The position numbers were made by a program, and so were the translations under genes. Of a stretch of 64,000 bases of DNA, positions 57,690-64,000 are shown piece by piece. The stretch covers positions 24,415,419 through 24,479,418 of the forward strand of contig NC_087070.1 of NCBI RefSeq assembly GCF_963678635.1, in the 5' to 3' direction. The notes beneath the pieces were generated by a model. That model did not search any database, had not been told where the DNA came from, and saw nothing but the letters and a program-made list of their open reading frames with translations. This DNA comes from Symsagittifera roscoffensis (Eukaryota; Xenacoelomorpha; Acoela; Convolutidae). Within the stretch, counting starts at the first letter, position 1; every line of letters begins with the position of its first letter.

Positions 57690-58091
57690 ATGTAAATGTC
57701 AGTTGAAGTTATCGGCTATGGCTGTCGGCGGCAAGGCTGGTTTAGGATGAGGCTCTCCTTGTCGTGAATTTTCGTTTGCTGGTTCCTTGCAAAAGTCAAG
57801 ACTAACAGGCGCTAGTCTAATGGCTGGTTTTGACACAGGTTTGTCTCTTGTTTTGACGGTGTAAACGCCATCTGGTCACCATCGGTTGATTTGTTTCCTG
57901 TTATCCGTCCAATTGGCCAGAGTCCTCGTGGCATTATATCCTGAAATGTCCAAACAATTTTTCCTATTTTGAAAGGCGGCGTCTTCTTTGTCCATCGGTG
58001 TCGTGGCAGTAGTGTTGGTATAAACTTCTTTATCAGGCGTTGCGAGTTGTTGGGCCAATTTCCATTGTCGACTCGGGTTCACAATGGTCAA
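57690..58091 (-). pseudogene. BEL/Pao pol 3' fragment, unit 4
   Basis: Same internal deletion as unit 3 (LATPDKEVYTN). It additionally lacks bases in the QN(IG)K region and in GDQ(TRV), breaking the frame twice. Confidence 0.5.
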
Positions 58092-58714
58092 TTCGGGTCA
58101 ACAATAGCGTAAAAGCTGATTGAAAAGCGATAACTGATTATATCTTCTAAGCTTGAACTTGACCTTTACACAGAGATATATCAACAACGACGTAGTTTTT
58201 GTATATGGCTAGAAGCTTATAGCTTAAAAAATCAAAATAAACTCTGGCCTGGTTTTGACAAATTCCAGTTTATCTTACCCTGTAAAAAACCAAAACTATA
58301 TCTGTACTCAGCAAAACGCTAGTTATAGAAAACGAACAAGTTGATTTGATTATAAATTAGTTGGTTGCACTTTTTTGTAATTCAATTTTGCACTTTTTCC
58401 CACTGTGTATTTGCCTTGTTTTGGTTTTCAATTTTTTTGCCGGAGTTTTCCTGATTGAATATGAAAATTTGAAGTCATCTAAGATGGTTGTCAGTTATCA
58501 AATTGGCATATAACACTCGACCTCATTTTGCAGTTGCAAACGAAATTAGGGTGATTCCTATTTATAAATCTTAAAAAGCTGGCTTAACGATCATGTAAAT
58601 TTCAGTTGAAGTTATCGGCTATGGCTGTCGGCGGCAAGGCTGGTTTAGGATGAGGCTCTCCTTGTCGTGAATTTTTGTTTGCTGGTTCCTTGCAAAAGTC
58701 AAGACTAACAGGCG

Positions 58715-59008
58715 CTAGTCTAATGGCTGGTTTTGACACAGGTTTGTCTCTTGTTTTGACGGTGTAAACGCCATCTGGTCACCATCGGTTGATTTGTTTC
58801 CTGTTATCCGTCCAATTGGCCAGAGTCCTCGTGGCATTATATCCTGAAAACTCCAAACAATTTTTCCTATTTTGAAAGGCGGCGTCTTCTTTGTCCATCG
58901 GTGTCGTGGCAGTAGTGTTGGTATAAACTCCTTTATCAGGCGTTTCCAAATAGGGGTTGCGAGTTGTTGGGCCAATTTCCATTGTCGACTCGGGTTAACA
59001 ATGGTCAA
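58715..59008 (-). pseudogene. BEL/Pao pol 3' fragment, unit 5
   Basis: 97 codons: PSRQWKLAQQLATPIWKR, LIKEFIPTLLPRHRWTKK, GKIVWSFQDIMPRGLWPIGR, all in one frame up to GDQM, where a deletion shifts the frame. It shows best that helix and PRG-WP-GR blocks belong to one protein. Confidence 0.6.
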
Positions 59009-59608
59009 TTCGGGTTAACAATAGCGTAAAAGCTGATTGAAAAGCGATATCTGATTAGTTAAAACTGAAAACTATTATCTTCTAAGCTTGAATTTGACCT
59101 TTACACAGAGATATATCAAACAACGACGTAGTTTTTGTATATGGCTAGAAGCTTTAGCTTAAAAAATCAAAATAAACTCTGGCCTGGTTTTGGTTTTGAA
59201 AAATTCTGGTTTATCTTACCCTGCAAAAAAATAACCATAACTATATCCGTACACAGCAAAACGCTAATTGTAAAAAACGAACACATTGATTTGATTATAA
59301 ATTAGTTGGTTGCACTTTTTTGTAATTCAATTTTGCATTTTTTTCCCACCGTGTATTTGCCCTGTTTTGGCTTTCAATTTTTTTTGCCGGAGTTTTCCTG
59401 ATTGAATATGAAAACTTGAAATCATCTAAGATGGTTGTCAATTATCAAATTGGCATATAACACTCGACCTCATTTTGCAGTCGCAAAAGAAATTAGGATG
59501 GTTCCTATTTATAAAACTTAAAACGCTGGCTTAACGGTCATGTAAATGTCAGTTGAAGTTATCGGCTATGGCTGTCGGCGGCAAGGCTGGTTTAGGATGA
59601 GGCTCTCC

Positions 59609-60029
59609 TTATCGTGAAATTTCGTTTGCTGGTTCATTGCAAAAGTCAAGTCTAACAGGCGCTAGTCTAATGGCTGGTTCTGACCTAGGTGTGTCTCTTG
59701 TTTTGACGGTGTAAACGCGGGTCTGGTCACCATCGTGATGATTTGTCTCCTGTAATCCGTCCAATTGGCCAGCGTCCTCGTGGCATTGTATCCTGAAAAA
59801 TCCAAACAATTTTTCCTATTTTGAAAGGCGGCGTCTTCTTTGTCCATCGGTCTCGTAGCAGTAGTGTTGGGATAAACTCCTTTATCAGGCGTTTCCAAAT
59901 ATGTGTTGCGAGTTGTTGGGCCAATTTACATTGTCGACTCAGAGTTGAGGGCTCTTGAATTTGTAGAGTCAGCATGCTGGCGTACGCTCTCCCGAGAGGA
60001 AAACGCCTTCTCAGATAGAAAACAAACAT
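59609..60029 (-). pseudogene. BEL/Pao pol 3' fragment, unit 6 with extra upstream pol sequence
   Basis: Reads FPLGRAYASMLTLQIQEPST before the LSRQCKLAQQLATHIWKR helix, so it lacks the LTR-like junction that precedes the other five units. It probably marks the original insertion edge of the array. The frame breaks in GDKS(S)RW, then continues as DGDQTRVYTVKTRDTP. Confidence 0.55.
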
Positions 60030-60995
60030 GTAACCGTTTCTTTTTTACACGGTGTATTTGATCTTTTTCTTTCTTTTAACGTTGATTTGACTTTAAATTA
60101 GTTGGTTGCTCGTGTTTGTTAATTCAGTTTTGTATTTTTCGCGACTTTTTACTTCCTGTGTTTTGCTTTTCAATTTCTTCCGGAGTTTTCTTGATTGCAT
60201 ATGAAAAGTTGAAGTCATCTAAGATGGTTGCGAATTTCTGTGTAAAGATTTGCGTCAGGACCACTTCATGAAAAAATCTTGTTTCAGTTTTGTTTCGTAA
60301 ATCGTTCAGTTTAGCAGCTAAGGAATAAAGTTGGTGTTTTGTTTCCCTTTATTAGTATTTTGGAATATACGTATTAGTCCTTTTTTGGTCGACTTAAGAA
60401 CACACGTTGCTTTTATTTACTTTGAGATTGTGGCATTTACAAACTATGGCATCAAAACTTTTAACAATTGAACATTTTTAAGATCTCTTTAAAGGTCTTT
60501 TCACAACATCAATTATCCATCTTTAGACCTGAATAGTTTTTTATAGCAAAGAAATAGTTTGCAATTGAAATAAAAAAGTAATGGAACCTCGCTATTTAAA
60601 GAATTAGAAGGAGTGGAGACTGTTTTGTAAATCAGAATTGTTGATTGGATTTTCATGTCATCTGAAAATAGGTTTATTAAACATTTTACCTATTTTATTT
60701 GACTTTTTCTTTAGTCTTCGTCCATGGAATTGTTTGATAAACTTTCTTCATGAGTGGATTTGATTGGCAAGCATTTTGGTAGTAGGGTCAACCTGGGGGA
60801 ACCCTGCGGATATTTTCTTGATTTAAGAAGAAATATACACGCACTGCAGTCGTTGTTTTTACTTTTGCTTTTTTTGCTGCTTCTGCGAAATTAAGAATTT
60901 CAACTGAGAGAATACAATTTTTCGTATCTTACGCCAACAATTTCGAAGAGAAGCTTGAGAATATTGACTAGATTTAATTCACAATCATTAAAAAA
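59941..60995. other. Diverged flank of the BEL array and MITE trace
   Basis: 60040-60240 resembles part of a unit (GTTGATTTGACTTTAAATTA, GGAGTTTTCTTGATTGCATA, GTCATCTAAGATGGTTGC), i.e. an old additional LTR scrap. 60720-60795 resembles the right end of the CCCGGG MITE (AAGCATTTTGGTAGTAGGGT CAACCTGGGG). No gene is seen. Confidence 0.45.
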
Positions 60996-60997
60996 GG

Positions 60998-61390
60998 AGA
61001 GAACTCGTATACAGGGCAAAGTCTTGAATGATGCGACACCACATTAAACCATTGCGAATAGTTTTTGGGAAACAAATTTAAAAACTTTAAAATTTGGACA
61101 ATATCAGATATCAATCATTTATGTTAATTTGAGTCGTATAAATTTGCATTTGAAAATTGACAAAACCAAAGAGGTCCCAGGAAATTTCGAGTGGCACGAA
61201 ACCAATTAGCTAACCTCAATTCAATTTGTAACATTTTTTGTTGTGCGAATAAATCACCACGCATAGATAATTCGTGTTACGCTTTCAGCATTATAATAAA
61301 TTCTTCAAAGCTCGCATAAATTAGTCATGGCAAAATTGGCAATTTTCAAACTCCTATAACTTTATCCTTAAAGTTTTAAATTTTATTTTA
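60998..61390 (-). repeat. HTR-related repeat, diverged subfamily
   Basis: Degenerate tail GAACTCGTATACAGGGCAAA followed by the variant body also seen at 33.3-33.6 kb (AGCTAACCTCAATTCAATTT, TTTGTTGTGCGAATAAATC). Confidence 0.5.
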
Positions 61391-61429
61391 GGGAGTCGTT
61401 ATCTTCTTTAAAGATAATGACTCCCTAAA
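61387..61429. repeat. Near-perfect hairpin
   Basis: TTTAGGGAGTCGTTATCTT faces AAGATAATGACTCCCTAAA across a short loop, with one mismatch. It looks like a local inverted duplication at the edge of an HTR variant. Confidence 0.8.
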
Positions 61430-61532
61430 CAGCTGTGATCATTTATATTTCGATCGTCGAAAATTGACTCAATAAAGAGAACGCTCCAAGCATAAGTTTT
61501 CCGTTTTCTGCGTATGGTGTATACAAATCAAG

Positions 61533-61590
61533 GCTACTCGTATCATGGCAAAGCGCTGAATGTTCCAGCTGTCCATAAACTGCTCTAGAA
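61533..61590 (-). repeat. Isolated HTR tail
   Basis: CTACTCGTATCATGGCAAAG CGCTGAATGTTCC followed by ACTGCTCTAG; little of the body follows. Confidence 0.45.
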
Positions 61591-61696
61591 TATTTTTTAG
61601 CTACTTTCCACTTCCCCCTCGCCCCTTATTTGAATTTCAGTGTTGAAAAGTTTATTTTAGGTCTTAATCAAATGCAACTTTGCATGATGAACATAC

Positions 61697-62451
61697 TACC
61701 CGTACTGAACTTTTTGTGCCATTTCACGACTGATCATCCATTTAGCAGGGGAGAGAATATTCTCAGGACTGTTCCCCCATTATGCAGGGCTGTTCACAAG
61801 TGAGCATGCGTATTTTTCTACAGACATGGTCATACCTGGATCTTACAGGATCAGACCTGAGTGAGACATGTTCATGCCTGCCGCAGACATGATAACGCCT
61901 GACTGAAAACTTGACAAATTCATATTTATTTATACATTACTTCGTATCTTGACTAATTGGTCTTTGTTGTTAAAAATTCACTTTTTCAGATTTTGTTCGA
62001 AATGAGCTTATCCAAATTTACCTCCTCGAGTCAAATATCTTCAAATGAAGGAAATTTTGTCGCATCTACATCCCAAAAAACAGGACGTCAGGTTAGCTTC
62101 AGGGGTCAACGGGAGGGATAGTCGAAAAAACTAAATATCCCCGGTTTGAACTAATTAAAGCAATTCGTCACAAAAATTTTTGGCCAATAATCCTTCAATT
62201 TTCGCAAACCAGTAGCCGCAATTTCAGGTTCAGGCATGATCATGTATCCTGCAGGTGTGAGCATGTTCAATTCAGGCATGATCATGCATGCTGCAGGTGT
62301 GAGCATATCTTCAGTTAGCACACCTGATGCATGTCTGATGCAGGTATGTGCATGCCGAATATAGACATGCTGCACATCTGTTACAGACATGAATTTTGCA
62401 TGATTTTACAATGATCAGATATGATTATGGCCAAAAAGTTCGGTACGGGTA
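61697..62451. mobile_element. Non-autonomous TIR element with TA target duplication
   Basis: Ends TA|CCCGTACTGAACTTTTTG and its inverse CAAAAAGTTCGGTACGGG|TA (62433-62451). About 23-bp arms with few mismatches, flanked by TA on both sides. The interior is rich in GCATGATCATG, CTGCAGGTGTGAGCATG and ACAGACATG motifs. A 39-codon frame (62002-62121) preceded by CTTTTTCAG and containing CAG|GTTAGC is exon-like but unrecognised. TA duplication fits the Tc1/mariner superfamily, but no transposase is present. Confidence 0.6.
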
Positions 62452-62639
62452 ACTAATTTGAACACAATTGCTTCATACCTTTTTTCGTAACATCGCGCGT
62501 TTAGCTATAATAACACGTAAGACAATCGAAAAAAGGAAAATTAAAAGTGTGGAGCGAAACTAAAAAAAGAACTTAGTTCTTGGTTAATAAAATATGAACA
62601 AACTATGAATTTTAAGCTGAATAATAGGAATCTTGAATA

Positions 62640-62957
62640 GAACTAATAAGAACAATTACCCTGCCTCAAATGAGTTTGGAACGATTTTGTGGTGCGAGAT
62701 AAGTCACCACGGGTAAATAAAGCGCGATAGAATTTCAGCATTAAAGAAGAAGTATCACAGCGCTCTTATAGTAACGTTAGTCTATTAGTGAGCGTTCGCG
62801 GTTGTCTGTAAGTCAAAATAGTGTAAGTGTGAGCACTATCTTTCAAGGACAAAAAAGATCTACGGATCGAGTCTCAGCGGTAAATTTGAGAATTGTTTGA
62901 ATAAAAAAAAACTCGAGCCTATATATTCCTTACTTTCTTCGGAAGTCGGAACAATTA
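62640..62957 (-). repeat. HTR-related repeat, head half, diverged
   Basis: TTTGGAACGATTTTGTGGTG, AAGTCACCACGGGTAAATAA, GCGCGATAG, then the head end CTTCGGAAGTCGGAACAAT. It faces the inverted full copy at 63350, with ~390 bp between. Confidence 0.5.
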
Positions 62958-63349
62958 TTGCCAATGCTCAGCGGTAAAATTCCAAATATTACGACAGAGA
63001 CTATTGATATCAATAAAGCAGATACAACTATCGTGTGGTGGAATTATTGCAATTCATTTTATGTAAGTTGTGTGTTGTTCTTTAAGCAAATATTACCAAA
63101 ATTGAGTGTGGTATTTTCAAAACTTACCCCTTTCATAGGAAATTTGCTTGGTTGCGTGAGCAAACCGAAATTATATGCCTGGCAGACTGCTATATATAGA
63201 TTCCTATTCTTCGATTGCATAACTTTAGTGTACTAAAGAGCACAATATATCATCTCAAAAACACATATATCTATTTTTGTCCGCAATTAATAATTTGTTG
63301 AGATTTTGCAGTCTTGCTCGAATTCTTCAATTATATCGTTAATTGCAAA
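62958..63349 (+). other. Unrecognised 92-codon frame between two inverted HTR copies
   Basis: An open frame from 62958 or the next ATG (MLSGKIPNITTETI) to 63236, with a hydrophobic second half (FIGNLLGC, YRFLFFDCITLVY). A strong donor-like ATGTAAGT interrupts it at 63062. No domain is recognised. Chance is likely in AT-rich DNA, but it fills the whole space between two inverted repeats. Confidence 0.25.
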
Positions 63350-63857
63350 CGGAAAATTTGTGCTCGGGTGGGATTTTTTTCTTCAGACAAATGTCCACTT
63401 TTCAACTAGCCATTTTTGACAGAGTTTTTTTTATATCATTCGAAAGGTATTGTTGTCCTGAGCTTAAATTTTGAAAGATATTTCACCTGTGATCATTTTT
63501 CGCTGGGTTATGGGGGTTTAAGGATTGCCATTCCGGCCAATTTGGGACAATTAACGCGCAATAAACTTCGCTCTATCAATGCAAGAGCGGAGGGTCAATC
63601 CGTCTTAGAAATTGTTCCAAATTGGTTAAAAGAAGCTTATTTGCCATAATTGATTTGCAACAAGGAGCGAAATTTATCCTTTTGTACTTTAATATGGCGT
63701 GTGGGAGATGATTTTCATTTAAAAAAATTCAAATTTTAGAGAAAAAAAAATTTCATTTTGTTTTATTTCATTTAATTTTTTAAATCTTATTACTGCTCCA
63801 TAAACATTAAAAGGCGATCGGAACATTTAGGGATTTGTCCTGATACGAGCAGTCTTG
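63350..63857 (+). repeat. Hairpin-tailed interspersed repeat (HTR), copy F
   Basis: Same orientation as copy D: head GTGCTCGGGTGGG, then CCAATTTGGGACAATTAACG, TTTGCCATAATTGATTTG and ATATGGCGTGTGG. The tail is ACTGCTC (63792-63798) to GAGCAGT (63847-63853). Confidence 0.8.
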
Positions 63858-64000
63858 TTTTTGTTTCAAATCGATATCAACATTTATTTAAATTAAGGCA
63901 TTCATATGTACTCAAGGCAAATCATATAAATTGCACGTACGACATGAAGGAGAAAATACTCAGAAAAGTCCTTCAAAATTGAAACTTTATGTTTGCTAAC

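Larger units (their letters stand above)
54529..59940 (-). repeat. Tandem array of six ~0.9 kb BEL/Pao-derived units
   Basis: Units begin (plus strand, AACAATAGCGTAAAAGC) at about 54529, 55447, 56391, 57196, 58100 and 59017, giving lengths of ~918, 944, 805, 904, 917 and 924 bp. On the minus strand each contains, first, the carboxy end of a BEL/Pao pol protein: RQWKLAQQLATHIWKR, LIKEFIPTLLPRHRWTKK, FKIGKIVWIFQDTMPRG and WPIGRITGDKSTDGDQTR. This is the integrase-tail/DUF5641 pattern, ending APVSLDFCNEPANE. After it comes ~550 bp with a TATAAATA box, probably LTR. Each unit opens with TTAACCC(GAATTGACC...)GAGTCGAC. The last unit (59017-59940) instead continues upstream into other sequence. Several units are frameshifted. 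Confidence 0.8.

Noticed and set aside
61980-62125. TM7 exon or C-tail of the GPCR
   Set aside because: Joining in phase 2 after the TM6 exon gives an immediate stop, and the segment lacks a membrane helix or NPxxY; it lies inside a TIR element.

Overview
This is AT-rich (roughly two-thirds A+T by eye) nuclear DNA from a multicellular animal. The signs are intron-bearing gene pieces with GT/AG splice signals, a class A GPCR, three kinds of decayed animal retrotransposon (Ty3/Gypsy, BEL/Pao and a LINE), short TIR elements and long tetranucleotide arrays. Nothing looks bacterial, organellar or viral, and no operons are present. The phylum cannot be fixed from the sequence. Gene density is very low and almost everything else is repeat.

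Layout. 0-3.3 kb: a copy of an interspersed hairpin-tailed repeat (HTR), a possible single exon on the minus strand, and a tRNA-like sequence. 3.3-7.6 kb: a GTCGAA minisatellite and two (CATA)n arrays enclosing a Ty3/Gypsy integrase remnant. The larger array has a ~0.5 kb higher-order repeat. 7.6-9.8 kb: foldback DNA, a tRNA-like sequence and a second HTR copy. 9.84-11.17 kb (minus): the only complete gene, a 440-aa tail-anchored coiled-coil protein with a duplicated FYSAE motif and an LC8-type KATQT motif. 12.2-15.7 kb: an inverted-repeat scrap and a dead LINE on the minus strand. 18.87-19.10 kb: an exon-like N-glycosylation-rich segment. 19.3-29.7 kb: a Ty3/Gypsy element duplicated in tandem after it had died, followed by a BEL/Pao scrap and an LTR remnant. 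32.37-32.59 and 43.70-43.99 kb: two phase-compatible exons of a class A GPCR carrying TM5 and the third loop plus TM6. 36-38.5 kb: a ~1.2 kb tandem duplication. 40.6-42.8 kb: clustered HTR copies. 44.86 kb: a 72-bp perfect palindrome. 44.9-54.5 kb: TIR elements, rearranged tandem repeats and motif-rich repeats. 54.5-59.9 kb: six tandem ~0.9 kb units made from the 3' end of a BEL/Pao element. 61-64 kb: more HTR copies and a TIR element with a TA duplication.

How the parts relate. The GPCR gene probably spans more than 11 kb. If the glycosylated segment at 18.9 kb is its amino-terminal exon, it spans more than 25 kb with the Gypsy pair inside an intron. TM1-4 and TM7 were not found, so the gene is incomplete here. 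The most interesting candidate is the 440-aa tail-anchored protein, whose two internal repeats keep a motif resembling phospho-FFAT (VAP-binding) sequences next to a dynein-light-chain-type motif. That combination suggests a membrane-contact or transport adaptor, but this is inference. The most unusual DNA is the HTR family (about 11 copies of its hairpin end) and the BEL-derived satellite.
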